Below, one piece after another: positions 1 to 7,646 of a stretch of 53,176 bases of DNA; position 1 is the stretch's first letter; the number at the start of each line of letters is the position of its first letter. The position numbers were made by a program, and so were the translations under genes. The stretch is from Actinokineospora spheciospongiae (GTDB lineage Bacteria; Actinomycetota; Actinomycetes; Mycobacteriales; Pseudonocardiaceae): the NCBI RefSeq assembly GCF_000564855.1, contig NZ_AYXG01000173.1, positions 1 to 53,176 on the forward strand, given 5' to 3'. A model generated the notes under the pieces. That model saw only the letters and a program-made list of their open reading frames with translations, made no database searches and was not told where the DNA came from.

Positions 1-34
1 CGTGCGCGAGCTGATCACCAAGCTCGCCCGCTAG
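1..34 (+). CDS. DUF397 protein, 3' end only
   Basis: The window opens inside the last codons of a DUF397 gene. The 34 nt ending in TAG are identical to the last 34 nt of the complete DUF397 gene at 1871-2026 (tail residues VRELITKLAR). A hairpin follows at once, as it does after the complete copy. DUF397 proteins are small actinobacterial partners of XRE regulators. The rest of the gene lies outside the window, so its integrity cannot be judged. Confidence 0.7.
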   Translation, partial: VRELITKLAR

Positions 35-42
35 CCCCCTCC

Positions 43-70
43 GGTGCCCCCGCCTTACAGCGGGGGCACC
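43..70. terminator. Intergenic hairpin, likely bidirectional terminator
   Basis: A perfect 11-bp stem (GGTGCCCCCGC / GCGGGGGCACC) with a 6-nt loop sits between the DUF397 tail and the remnant of a convergent DUF3558 gene. It is the counterpart of the longer hairpin at 2030-2069 and part of the same duplicated block. Confidence 0.6.
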
Positions 71-78
71 GCAGGTTA

Positions 79-228
79 GGGGCAGCTCGGGCTCGACCGA
101 CTCCACCGCTCCCGACGCATCCGGGCACGTCGCCGTGGTGCCTTCGGTCGTGGTCTGGGCATCAACCCGCGAGGTGGCTGTCACCTCGACGGAAGTCGTG
201 AACACGCTCGAAGCCCATGGGCTGGGTG
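79..228 (-). pseudogene. DUF3558 lipoprotein remnant (C-terminal piece)
   Basis: On the minus strand one frame reads SVEVTATSRVDAQTTTEG followed by a TCPDASGAVESVEPELP-type end. This matches the C-terminus of the intact DUF3558 gene at 2070-2639 (SVEVTATSRVDVQITGDD ... ELIEPALP). The match is lost upstream of about 210-228, apparently through a frame change, and the in-frame stop after the final proline is gone. The lipoprotein signal and first two thirds of the protein are missing; a different gene (271-1032) now lies there. It reads as the decayed half of a tandem DUF397-DUF3558 duplication. Confidence 0.6.
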
Positions 229-270
229 GTCAAACCCTCGACGTGCCGACACGCCGCGCCCGAACAGCCC

Positions 271-1032
271 TCACCGGGTCGGGTCCCAGCCACCTCCGGT
301 CGCGTGACGGGCCAGTACGGTGTCGTGGCGGGAGACGAGGACCAGGAAGTCGCCGTTCGGGTCCTCGACGCGTGCTGTGGCCACCGCCCGGTGGGCCAAC
401 GACAGGGCGGTGGCGGCTGCCCTGCCCTCGACCAGGTCGTCGAGTCGGGCGGCCTCGCGGTCGTCGGCCGTGAGTTCGCTCCAACCCGACGTGCGGGCGC
501 CCTCGGACAGGATTTCCGACAGGGTGTCCCGCAGCGGTCCCGGCGGCGTTCCCGCGACCACCTCGGCGACCGGGCCGGGCGGGTCGGGGAGCCCGAACAC
601 AGCCAAGACCTCGTCCCGGCACCGCGAGCACGCGCTCGGCGAGTAGGGGGAGAAGGGGGAGCGGTAGTGGGTGAACGTCTCCGCCCCGCACAGGGTCGCG
701 TCGTCACCCGCCGCGTGTTCCGCCCCGCTGCCCGGGACGCCTGCTCGGCCGAAGAAGTGGGTCCGCTGCGGCACCCTGCCGATCACCGCGCCCACGGCGT
801 GCGCCACGATCACGAAGTGCTCCCGCCCGTGGCGGACCACCGCGTACCCGGCCTGGCCCGGGGCGGCGAGCGCCGCTCGCACCCGGTTGTCGTCCTCGGG
901 GGCCACCTCGTCGCAGAAACCGCTGGTGTCGACGTTCAGCTCTACGACCTCGCCGTCGCCCAGCGCATCGAGGAATTCATCGACCAGCTCGTCGGCACCG
1001 GTCGCCCAGTCCAGCACCATCTCCTCGATCAT
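271..1032 (-). CDS. Hypothetical protein, 253 aa
   Basis: A 253-aa soluble protein with no signal peptide or membrane segment. I do not recognise the family. The N-terminus is acidic (ELVDEFLDALGDGEVVEL). The middle has a possible metal-binding group (SACSRCRDEV near residue 136) and a second cysteine in DDATLCGAE. The C-terminal third is alpha-helical and rich in Ala, Arg and Asp. The ATG at 1032 is the first start in frame but has no clear Shine-Dalgarno. The stop comes shortly before the DUF3558 remnant, so this gene occupies the place of the lost N-terminal part of that remnant. Confidence 0.55.
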   Translation of the reverse strand: MIEEMVLDWATGADELVDEFLDALGDGEVVELNVDTSGFCDEVAPEDDNRVRAALAAPGQAGYAVVRHGREHFVIVAHAVGAVIGRVPQRTHFFGRAGVPGSGAEHAAGDDATLCGAETFTHYRSPFSPYSPSACSRCRDEVLAVFGLPDPPGPVAEVVAGTPPGPLRDTLSEILSEGARTSGWSELTADDREAARLDDLVEGRAAATALSLAHRAVATARVEDPNGDFLVLVSRHDTVLARHATGGGWDPTR

Positions 1033-1330
1033 GCCGGGTAGCGTAGCCGTTACGCCACAAGCCTTCCCGTGGGCCGGCTTCCCCAGACCGCACGGCGGCC
1101 AGTGCGACGAATTCCCCTTCGCGGGTACCCGGCAGGGTGGCGCCGGTGCTCAAGAGCAGGAGGTCCCAGCGCGGGAGAACCAGTGCCAAGGCGGCACCCT
1201 GGCCACCCGATACCGTGCGTCGAAGATCAAGGACGGGGATGACTACCCGGTGGTCATCATCCACCCGGACCAGATCGCATCCGGCCCGTTCCAGGGGGCA
1301 GACACCGCAAAGGACCAGACCTGCGGATGA
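1031..1330 (+). CDS. Possible small ORF upstream of the frameshifted gene
   Basis: An open frame whose last part reads as protein-like (ASKIKDGDDYPVVIIHPDQI ... DTAKDQTCG) and stops at 1330, overlapping the ATG of the next gene as ATGA. That overlap is typical of real operon partners in this window. The 5' part looks low quality and no ribosome binding site is seen at the ATG at 1031. It may be the 3' end of a truncated gene. Confidence 0.3.
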   Translation: MPGSVAVTPQAFPWAGFPRPHGGQCDEFPFAGTRQGGAGAQEQEVPARENQCQGGTLATRYRASKIKDGDDYPVVIIHPDQIASGPFQGADTAKDQTCG

Positions 1331-1844
1331 GCCAACCGAACAGCGCGGTCGACCTGACCGTCGAGATCAACCACGGCCAGGTCTACATCTACGGCGAGGC
1401 TCCCTGGGCTGACAACCCCGACAACAACGCCATCTTCCACGCACTGGACGAAGCACGGCAGTCCGGTCGTTTCGTCGGCCAGTCCGATGGCCTGGCCGAT
1501 CTCGTGAGCCCGGCCCAGTGGAACTCCCACGCCCCCATGCGAGTCGAAGTCTGGCCACACGAACCGCCCCCGACGACGACCGATGGGACCACGTGGTCGA
1601 CATCGACCTCGACGCACCGAACGGCCGGTTGTGGTTCGAGGGCTCCGGCGGCCGCGACCCGATCCCCTGCGACGTCCCTCCCGGCGCATACCGCGCCCGC
1701 GTCTCGGGTCGCGGCTACACCGAGGCCGCCGCAGGCACCGAAGGCATGGACTCATACCGACTCCAGTTGTGGCCACGAGGCCAGAAGACCCCACCGCGAG
1801 GCCGAAAAATCTGGCACGGTTGGCAGGACGGCACGATCAACTGA
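1327..1844 (+). pseudogene. Hypothetical actinobacterial protein, broken by a -1 frameshift
   Basis: The first frame from ATG 1327 encodes LTVEINHGQVYIYGEAPW ... MRVEVWPHEPP. The natural continuation (DDDRWDHVVDIDLDAPNG ... GAYRARVSGRGY ... DSYRLQLWPRGQ, stop at 1844) is in another frame. The switch lies at a run of five C at about 1567-1573, where one base is missing relative to a continuous reading. Restored, the protein is about 172 aa and resembles uncharacterised actinobacterial proteins with the ending PPGxYRARVSGRG ... YRLxLWP. It could be a pseudogene, a homopolymer sequencing error or a slippage site. The overlap with the ORF ending at 1330 suggests an operon leading into the DUF397 gene. 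Confidence 0.6.
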
Positions 1845-1870
1845 CCCCGACCAACGAAAAGGTTGTGATC

Positions 1871-2026
1871 ATGGAGTGGCGCAAGTCGTCCCGTTCGGGC
1901 AACGCTGGCGACTGTGTCGAGCTGCGGCAAGACCTCTCGGCCGTCCGGGACAGCAAGCGACCCGGTGTGTCACTGCCGGTGTCCCGCGACGCCGTGCGCG
2001 AGCTGATCACCAAGCTCGCCCGCTAG
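1871..2026 (+). CDS. DUF397 domain protein
   Basis: A 51-aa protein beginning MEWRKSSRSGNAGDCVEL, with the hallmark W-x-K-S-S-x-S of DUF397, a conserved Cys, and RDSKRPG in the middle. DUF397 genes are abundant in Pseudonocardiales and Streptomyces, usually next to XRE-type regulators, and act in developmental control (family knowledge). No XRE gene is adjacent here. The purine-rich GAAAAGG 8-10 nt upstream supports ATG 1871. The last 34 nt are duplicated exactly at 1-34. Confidence 0.88.
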   Translation: MEWRKSSRSGNAGDCVELRQDLSAVRDSKRPGVSLPVSRDAVRELITKLAR

Positions 2027-2029
2027 CCA

Positions 2030-2069
2030 ACACCCGGTGCCCCCGCCCAACAGCGGGGGCACCGGGTGT
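2030..2069. terminator. Bidirectional hairpin terminator
   Basis: A perfect 17-bp stem (ACACCCGGTGCCCCCGC with its complement) and a 6-nt loop fill the gap between the DUF397 stop (2026) and the convergent DUF3558 stop (2070). It probably ends both transcripts. A shorter relative is at 43-70. Confidence 0.8.
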
Positions 2070-2639
2070 TCACGGCAGTGCAGGCTCGATCAGTTCCGCC
2101 GCTTCCAACGCCTTCGGGCACAGCGCCGTGGCGTCATCACCCGTGATCTGAACATCAACCCGCGAGGTGGCCGTCACCTCCACGGAGATCGCGCACACAC
2201 TCCCCGCAGCCCGAAGCGACTGAATCGCCCGCCGATCGGCGACCTGCACCGGCGTCTTCTCACCGGTGGACACCACCTCGTCCAGTCCCAGTTTCGGAAA
2301 CACGACCACCCCGATGGTGTAACTGTCGGCGACGGTTCCCTTGTCGACCTTCCACCGGCACGCCTCGCTGGAGGGCGCCGAGTTGGGCGTTCCGCTCCCC
2401 GTGATCCCCAGCCTGGCCTTGATCGAGTCGGTGAACAACCCGCACGGATCAACGCCTTCGAGCGACTCGCCGCCTCCTGCCGTTGAAGTCGATCGAGGTG
2501 GGGGTGAGGCGTCCGCTGATCCGGCCGACGTCGTTTCACCGGGAAGAGGTTGCCCTGGCGTCTCGGTGGAGCACCCGGCCAAAACCGCGAGCCCCACCGC
2601 CACCGCCAACGGCCACGCGCCGAACCGGCCCACTGTCAC
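2070..2639 (-). CDS. DUF3558 family lipoprotein
   Basis: A 189-aa exported lipoprotein. The N-terminus (RFGAWPLAVAVGLAVLAGC) is a signal peptide with a perfect LAGC lipobox, Cys23. A Ser/Thr/Pro/Gly-rich linker follows, then the DUF3558 domain (GVDPCGLFTDSIKARLG ... CRWKV ... SVEVTATSRVDVQITGDD) with conserved cysteines that may form disulfides. The GTG at 2639 overlaps the stop of the upstream 129-aa gene as GTGA, which fixes the start and implies translational coupling. DUF3558 proteins in Pseudonocardiales are surface lipoproteins of unknown role, often beside WXG100-type genes as here. A decayed relative is at 79-228. Confidence 0.85.
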   Translation of the reverse strand: MTVGRFGAWPLAVAVGLAVLAGCSTETPGQPLPGETTSAGSADASPPPRSTSTAGGGESLEGVDPCGLFTDSIKARLGITGSGTPNSAPSSEACRWKVDKGTVADSYTIGVVVFPKLGLDEVVSTGEKTPVQVADRRAIQSLRAAGSVCAISVEVTATSRVDVQITGDDATALCPKALEAAELIEPALP

Positions 2640-3025
2640 TCTCCCGCCACCGTGAACGCACTGGCGACCTCTTGATCGACCTCGCGGTAGTTTTCCATAG
2701 CCAAGCGGATCGCCTGATCGGCTTGGCGAAGAGTGTCCTTGAAAGCCATGAGCTGGGTGATGAAGCCGTTGGCATCGGTCGCCACCTGCACCATGAACGG
2801 TTTCATGACTTGAGCAGCGTTGCTCGATCCCAGCAGCGGCTCCTGCTCGAGCTGCGCCAAGTCGAACTCCTGCCCCTCGATCCAGTCGGCCATTTTCTTG
2901 ATCGCGTCCAAGATTGCCTTGCCGCCGTGCTCGTTGACGGCGAACTGGCCTGCCGCCGCTGCCCCGGCGAATGCGTTCATCGAAGCGCCGATGGCCTGCA
3001 TCGATGCGGCGTTCATGTTGTCCAT
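2636..3025 (-). CDS. Small WXG100/ESX-like helical protein
   Basis: A 129-aa, cysteine-free, mostly helical protein (NMNAASMQAIGASMNAFAG ... LGSSNAAQVMKPFMVQVATD ... AIRLAMENYREVDQEVAS). It has no signal peptide. Length, helix content and coupling to a DUF3558 lipoprotein fit ESX/T7SS-associated small proteins, but there is no clear WXG motif. It starts at ATG 3025 behind a GGGGAGACGAGC purine stretch and overlaps the DUF3558 gene by 4 bp. It is separated by about 120 bp from the related upstream operon and could have its own promoter there. Confidence 0.7.
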   Translation of the reverse strand: MDNMNAASMQAIGASMNAFAGAAAAGQFAVNEHGGKAILDAIKKMADWIEGQEFDLAQLEQEPLLGSSNAAQVMKPFMVQVATDANGFITQLMAFKDTLRQADQAIRLAMENYREVDQEVASAFTVAGE

Positions 3026-3146
3026 GCTCGTCTCCCCAGCTGAGCTGTATCCCCGGAGTGACAGTACAGAGCACGGAAGTGAAGTGTCTCAGGGATCGAA
3101 ATGGAGTCGAGGCGCCCTCGGCGAGCACGACGCCAGCGGGCGTCGC

Positions 3147-3617
3147 CTACTGGCCCACGGTCACGAGGACGACCGTGTTGGTGTCCTTGGCCAGGTAGGC
3201 GGTGGCGGACCAGCCCTTGCCGGTGAAGGCGTCGTCGAGGGATTCGCCGGTCAGGAAGGGGCCTTCGGGGAGGCGATCTCGGAGGCCCTCGACGACCTCG
3301 GGTGTGGCGGCGCCTTCCCGGGCGCCCTCGCTGATCTCGGCGACCGTCGCCCGGGGGAGGGTGACGATCGCGTCGATCCAGTACGTGGAGGGGCCGGGGA
3401 CGCGGTCGTCGCCGAGGGTGCCGGACATCCACTGCGCCGTCTCCGCCTGGGTGAGCAGCGGGAAGCGCTTGGTGAGGGGGTCGAGGTCGGTGCGGAGTTC
3501 GCCGGTGCCCGACTTGGAGGGCATGGTGGTTCCCTTCTCCGGCTGGGTGCTGCCGCAGGCGGTCGTGGTCAGCAGCACGAAGGCTGCCGCGGTGAGTCGG
3601 CGGGCGGTGGGGGTCAC
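3147..3617 (-). CDS. Putative lipoprotein, 156 aa
   Basis: The N-terminus TARRLTAAAFVLLTTTAC is a signal peptide with a weak lipobox and Cys21, followed by a charged linker and a roughly 120-aa domain (PLTKRFPLLTQAETAQWMSG ... YWIDAIVTLPRATVAEI ... AYLAKDTNTVVLVTVGQ). I do not recognise the domain; it looks like a small alpha/beta extracytoplasmic fold. The start GTG 3617 overlaps the stop of the 423-aa gene as GTGA, giving a coupled pair. It is likely the membrane-anchored partner or immunity-type protein of the secreted-type protein encoded just upstream; this is an inference from context. Confidence 0.7.
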   Translation of the reverse strand: MTPTARRLTAAAFVLLTTTACGSTQPEKGTTMPSKSGTGELRTDLDPLTKRFPLLTQAETAQWMSGTLGDDRVPGPSTYWIDAIVTLPRATVAEISEGAREGAATPEVVEGLRDRLPEGPFLTGESLDDAFTGKGWSATAYLAKDTNTVVLVTVGQ

Positions 3618-4885
3618 CGTGCGCGGTTCCTTCCGGGTTCCCGGGGGTTGTCCGGTGTCGGGCCGCGGTCGCGGTCGGTGCCGCGGACCGTGCCGTCGTC
3701 GGGGGCGGGGTCGTCGGTGAGGCCCGTGGGTGGGTGGCCGAGCTCCCAGGTGATGGTCTTGGTCATGCTGCCGTGGGTGTCGAACGGCTTGGCCCATCCT
3801 ATTTCGGTGAAGCGGCCGTTGCCGTTGTCGGAGGCCCCGGTGGCGATGTCGGACTGGCCCCGGTTGAAGTTGTAGCGGTCCTGGCCCTCGACGGTGACGA
3901 CCATGGTGACCCTGTTGCCCTCGACCTTGACGTTGCCGTGGCTCCAGATCTGGTAGCCGCCGACGGCCTTCTGCCAGTTCTCGGTCTTCGGGTAGGGCTC
4001 CGCGCCGGTGGGGGCACCGGTCATCGAGAAGTCGGTGCGGCCGGAGCGGATCAGCTCCTCCGCGGCCCGGGCAGCGCGGGTGACTTCCGAGTCCACCCCC
4101 TGGCGGATACCGGAGTCCTCCCGGTACGCCTTCTCGTAGTCCCACTCCTTCGGCGCACCGGTGTTGTCCCAGTAGTGCTCGTACATCTCCGTTGCGTCGG
4201 GCATGAGGCCGAGCGCTTGGGCGCCGCGCAACTGGGCCAGCCACTTCGCCTTCGCGAGGTGGTCGGAGAGTTCGGAGTCCGCGGAGTCGTAGGCGAAGTC
4301 CTCGTCGAACGTGAAGGTCGGCTTCTCCGGTGGGCCGGTGTGGTACTTGCCGTCGGCCGTGGTGGTGACATCGGCGTCGGCGAGGGTGGTGGCCCCGTGG
4401 TCATCGACGTTGCCGCCCGCGGCGGCGGTCAGGGCCGCGACGAGGCGGGAGTCGACCTCGCCCGCGATCCCCAGCACCCGGCCGACGCCCTCGGCGAGGA
4501 GCTGGGCGGTGCGCGGGCGGTCCGGGTCGGTCGAGGGGTCGTCGTCGCGGATCGAACCATCCGGACCGATGGTGAACCGGTTGGCCCGGGCGGTGGTCTC
4601 CAGCTCCTCGACTTGGCGGCGCAGGTCGTCCACGGCGTCGGCGGCGTCCTGCAACGCCTTCTGCACGTGGGCGGCCTCGGCGACGATGTGCTCGGCGCGA
4701 TCGCGCAACCCGCTGAGCGCGCCCCGCGCGTTGGTGGCGTTCTCCCCGTGCCAGAACAGCGGGCCGAACGACATGTCCAGCTCGTCCTGCAAGCCCAGGA
4801 TCTGCTCCTTGCGGCCGCGTACGGCCTGCGCGACCCCCTCCAGGGCGTCGGCGTTCCACGAGCGCACGTCGGCGTAGCTGGTCAT
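3614..4885 (-). CDS. Putative WXG100-type secreted protein, 423 aa
   Basis: The N-terminal 100 residues are a helical hairpin with FGPLFWHGENATNARGALSG (a W-x-G at the turn), followed by a coiled coil (VDDLRRQVEELETTARAN). Together these make the WXG100/ESX fold expected of type VII secretion substrates. A linker follows, then a C-terminal domain of about 190 residues (MYEHYWDNTGAPKEWDYEKA ... GQDRYNFNRGQSDIATG ... TKTITWELGHPP) and a disordered Pro/Arg tail. Proteins with this C-terminal region recur in actinomycetes without known function. The ATG at 4885 overlaps the preceding stop (ATGA), and its own stop overlaps the lipoprotein start (GTGA), so the three genes form one operon. Confidence 0.78.
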   Translation of the reverse strand: MTSYADVRSWNADALEGVAQAVRGRKEQILGLQDELDMSFGPLFWHGENATNARGALSGLRDRAEHIVAEAAHVQKALQDAADAVDDLRRQVEELETTARANRFTIGPDGSIRDDDPSTDPDRPRTAQLLAEGVGRVLGIAGEVDSRLVAALTAAAGGNVDDHGATTLADADVTTTADGKYHTGPPEKPTFTFDEDFAYDSADSELSDHLAKAKWLAQLRGAQALGLMPDATEMYEHYWDNTGAPKEWDYEKAYREDSGIRQGVDSEVTRAARAAEELIRSGRTDFSMTGAPTGAEPYPKTENWQKAVGGYQIWSHGNVKVEGNRVTMVVTVEGQDRYNFNRGQSDIATGASDNGNGRFTEIGWAKPFDTHGSMTKTITWELGHPPTGLTDDPAPDDGTVRGTDRDRGPTPDNPREPGRNRAR

Positions 4886-5199
4886 CCGCCCAACCTGCCG
4901 AGGATGCCGCCCAGGATGTCGAAGTCCTCCGCCGCGGCCGACTCGTCCTTCTGGTAGCCCTCGGCCGAGGTGGCGAGGTTGCCGCCGAACGCGGTGATGT
5001 CCGTCGACCAGCCGCGCAGCCGCTCGCCCCACGCGGTGGCCAGGGCTTGGGCCTGCCCCGCGGACGCCGAGCCCGGCATGGCCTCCGCGGCCGGCGCCAC
5101 CGCTTCTCCCAGCCCGATCTGACCGGCTTGTTCCCCAGCGGAGCTCGCCGCTCTCGCTGCCTTGCGCAGGCCCTCGATGTCGACCTCGTAGCCGTCCAC
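4882..5199 (-). CDS. WXG100-like small protein, first gene of the operon
   Basis: A 105-aa helical protein (VDGYEVDIEGLRKAARAASS ... AQALATAWGERLRGWSTDI ... FGGNLATSAEGYQKDESAAA). The length, the W-containing central turn and the C-terminal YxxxE-like element (YQKDE) match ESX/WXG100 substrates. The GTG at 5199 follows a GGGGGGACA Shine-Dalgarno, and this start is preferred to the upstream in-frame ATG, whose extra residues look unconserved. It overlaps the 423-aa WXG100 protein by 4 bp, as is usual for pairs that form heterodimers. Confidence 0.75.
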   Translation of the reverse strand: MDGYEVDIEGLRKAARAASSAGEQAGQIGLGEAVAPAAEAMPGSASAGQAQALATAWGERLRGWSTDITAFGGNLATSAEGYQKDESAAAEDFDILGGILGRLGG

Positions 5200-5291
5200 T
5201 GTCCCCCCCACGGGTGCGTGAGGCGAGGATAAGGGGGCAGGCGAAAGCTGTCCTGCCTTCGCCTGCGAATCACTCGGATGGAGCTCCCGGA

Positions 5292-5335
5292 CCGGCCGCG
5301 AGCCGGGCACCCCTCCGTGCCCGGTTCGCGGCCGG
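5292..5335. terminator. Hairpin terminator after the serine protease
   Basis: A long inverted repeat (CCGGCCGCGAGCCGGGCAC, loop CCCTCC, then its near-perfect complement) lies 17 bp beyond the protease stop at 5352. It should end the protease transcript. Confidence 0.7.
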
Positions 5336-5351
5336 CTTCAGCGGTCTGCCG

Positions 5352-7079
5352 TCAGCGGACGCCGAACGGGGTGACGGTCAGCGTGAAGGTGGTTGTGCCG
5401 GTCTTGCCGTCGGCCGAGGTGGCCTTGACGGTGATCGGGTAGGTGCCCACCGGGGTGTTCAGGCTGGTGAAGAACCACACCGTGCTCGTGCCGCCCTGGC
5501 CGACCACGGCCGGGTTGAGCTGCACCTGCGTGCCCGTGGGGACGCCCGACGTGGTCAGGGTGAGGTTGCCCGTGCCGCCGCTCGCCCGGATGGACGTCTG
5601 CACCAGGCTGCCCTGGTTGCCGCCGCCCGAGGACGGGCTCGCCGTGACGACGACGCCACCCGTGCTGCCCTCGACGGTCAGGGAAACTGTTGCCGTGGCG
5701 GACTTTCCGGCCGCGTTGGTGCCGGTCACCGTGATGGTGGCGGTGCCCGGTGCCGCGGTGGTGGTGGCCTCCAGGGTCAGCTTCGCGGAGCCGCCCGCGG
5801 GGAGGGTGGTGGGCTGGAAGGTGGCCTTGACGCCCGCGGGGAGGCCGGTGGCCGACAGGGTCAGGTTCTCCGTGGCGTTGCTGGTGATCGCGGTGGAGGC
5901 GTACTTGCCCCCGACGACGGTCAGCGCCGTCGGAGAGGCCGTCAGGGTGAAGGTGGGCTGGCTGCCGCCCCCGGTCACGGTCAGCGCGTACCGCGCCGAC
6001 GAGCCGCCCGCCGACACGGTGATGTCCGAGGTGCCGGAGGTGGCCGCGGTGGTCGCCTCGAAGGTGACCTTGGCCGTTCCACCCGCCGTGATCGACGTGG
6101 GCTGGAACGTCGCCTTGACGCCCGCCGGGAGGCCGGTGGCGGTCAGCGTGCCCGCGGTGCTGGAGGTGACCGTGGCCGAGACGTGGTTGCCCACCGCCAC
6201 CGTGCCGCCGGTGGGGCTGACCGTCAGGCCCGCCGTGCTGCCGATCTGCGACTTGACCCAGTCGCCCATGGTGTTGTCCAAGCGGCCGTAGACGCTGTAC
6301 CACTTGAAGTCCGAACGGCTCCAGCTCGCCACACCGACGATCTTGCCGTCGACGACCAGGGGCCCACCGCTGTCACCGGGGAGGATGGTGACGCGGCCGT
6401 CGTTGTAACCCGCGCAGGTCATCGTGGCGGCCTGGAAGCCCGCGCCGACCCCGGTGCACACCCGGGCGCCGTCGACGATCGGCAGGGTGGCCTTGTCCAG
6501 GGTGACGTCAGCGGTGTTGTCGTCGAAGTCCTTCTTGCCGTACCCGTAGCCGACGCCGCTCTTGCCCGGCGCGGCGATCCCCGCGTCGGCCGAGGTGGCG
6601 ACGGCCGGGTAGGCCGCGCCGCCCTTGAGCGCGATGTCGCGGTCCACGGTCACCACGGCGACGTCGTAGCCCTGGTCGAAGTTGACGTAGCTTGGGTGCT
6701 TCTTGTACTCCACCACGTCCACCTGGAGCCCACCCGCGTCCCGCAGGTCGTCGAGGCCGTAGACGAACGTCTTGGTCCCCGTGGCGTCGGCGCAGTGGGC
6801 GGCGATCAGAACCTTGCGCGGTGCCACGACCGTCCCGGTGCACGTCTGTCCCTCGGGCCGGGTGCCACCCGCCCGGAGACCCGCGATGACACCGGGAAAC
6901 TCGGCGACCGTGGCGTCCTGCCCGTTGAAGAACAGCGCTCCCGGCCCACCCCCCGTGGGGACGACACTGCCCTCGTAGGTCGCCGCGCCTGCGGGCGCCC
7001 CCGCAGCCGCCACCCCGGGAATCACGACCCCGGCGACCACGGCCGCCGCCAGCCCCCACACCACACCAGTTCGTCTCAC
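5352..7079 (-). CDS. Secreted trypsin-like serine protease with Ig-like repeats
   Basis: A 575-aa secreted S1 endopeptidase. A signal peptide (about residues 1-33, VVWGLAAAVVAGVVIPGVAA) is followed by the protease domain, about 40-280. The triad is visible: His95 in LIAAHC, Asp139 in GYDVAVV, Ser237 in GDSGGP. Three repeats of about 95 residues follow (LTVSPTGGTVAVGNHVSATV; PTGLPAGVKATFQPTSI-type segments), typical of bacterial Ig-like/NEW3 domains that present or anchor exo-enzymes. The GTG start at 7079 has AAAGGA upstream. It is monocistronic, with a hairpin terminator after it. Residue 231-236 region lacks the Asp of trypsin specificity pockets as far as I can judge, so substrate preference is unknown. 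Confidence 0.9.
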   Translation of the reverse strand: MRRTGVVWGLAAAVVAGVVIPGVAAAGAPAGAATYEGSVVPTGGGPGALFFNGQDATVAEFPGVIAGLRAGGTRPEGQTCTGTVVAPRKVLIAAHCADATGTKTFVYGLDDLRDAGGLQVDVVEYKKHPSYVNFDQGYDVAVVTVDRDIALKGGAAYPAVATSADAGIAAPGKSGVGYGYGKKDFDDNTADVTLDKATLPIVDGARVCTGVGAGFQAATMTCAGYNDGRVTILPGDSGGPLVVDGKIVGVASWSRSDFKWYSVYGRLDNTMGDWVKSQIGSTAGLTVSPTGGTVAVGNHVSATVTSSTAGTLTATGLPAGVKATFQPTSITAGGTAKVTFEATTAATSGTSDITVSAGGSSARYALTVTGGGSQPTFTLTASPTALTVVGGKYASTAITSNATENLTLSATGLPAGVKATFQPTTLPAGGSAKLTLEATTTAAPGTATITVTGTNAAGKSATATVSLTVEGSTGGVVVTASPSSGGGNQGSLVQTSIRASGGTGNLTLTTSGVPTGTQVQLNPAVVGQGGTSTVWFFTSLNTPVGTYPITVKATSADGKTGTTTFTLTVTPFGVR

Positions 7080-7226
7080 AGTGGATTCCTTTCGGTCCGG
7101 AACACGCGCCCAAGGCAGGGAGGGCGGCGTTCACTGCGGCCACTGTCGGGCGGTGCGGCGGGAGGAACAATCAGGGCAGGCATCCGTAGGGGTACGGGTC
7201 TTAATCCCCAGCCGCAAGAGGATGAT

Positions 7227-7646
7227 GTGGCCGTGGGTTCCTTGGAGACGACGGACGCGGTCCGGGGGCGGATGAGCAAGCAGCGCTCACGGGACACGGG
7301 GACCGAGATCGCGCTGCGGAAAGAGCTGCACGCCCTGGGTTTGCGCTACCGGGTGCACCGGCGGCCGGTGCGCGCGGTCCGCCGGGAGGCCGACGTGGTG
7401 TTCGGCCCGGTGAAGGTGGCGGTGTTCGTCGACGGGTGCTTCTGGCACGGCTGCCCGGAGCACGTGACCTGGCCGAAGAACAACGCCGACTTCTGGCGCT
7501 CGAAGATCGAGACCAACCGGTCCCGCGACCGCGACACAGACCGCAAGCTCGCCGACGACGGGTGGGCGGTCGTGCGGGTGTGGGAGCACGAGGACCCGCT
7601 CAGCGCCGCCCGGCGGGTGCGCGACCTCGTCGCCGAGCGGCGCTGA
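7227..7646 (+). CDS. vsr: Very short patch repair endonuclease (Vsr), solitary
   Basis: A 139-aa Vsr-type nuclease that nicks DNA 5' of T:G mismatches arising from 5-methylcytosine deamination. The family hallmarks are present: KQRSRDTGTEIALRKELHAL, then RREADVVFGP with the catalytic Asp, FVDGCFWHGCPEH (Zn-binding Cys/His and active-site His), and WAVVRVWEHE. The GTG at 7227 has AAGAGGA 5 nt upstream. No methyltransferase is adjacent; the nearest C5 methyltransferases are at 20107 and 37336. The 3' end overlaps the convergent MFS gene by 47 bp. Confidence 0.92.
   Translation: MAVGSLETTDAVRGRMSKQRSRDTGTEIALRKELHALGLRYRVHRRPVRAVRREADVVFGPVKVAVFVDGCFWHGCPEHVTWPKNNADFWRSKIETNRSRDRDTDRKLADDGWAVVRVWEHEDPLSAARRVRDLVAERR

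Noticed and set aside
5214-7226. Plus-strand open frame of several hundred codons opposite the protease, fused to the vsr frame
   Set aside because: It lacks conserved protein features and lies wholly on the reverse of a clear protease. Only the part after 7227, with its own ribosome binding site, is a gene.
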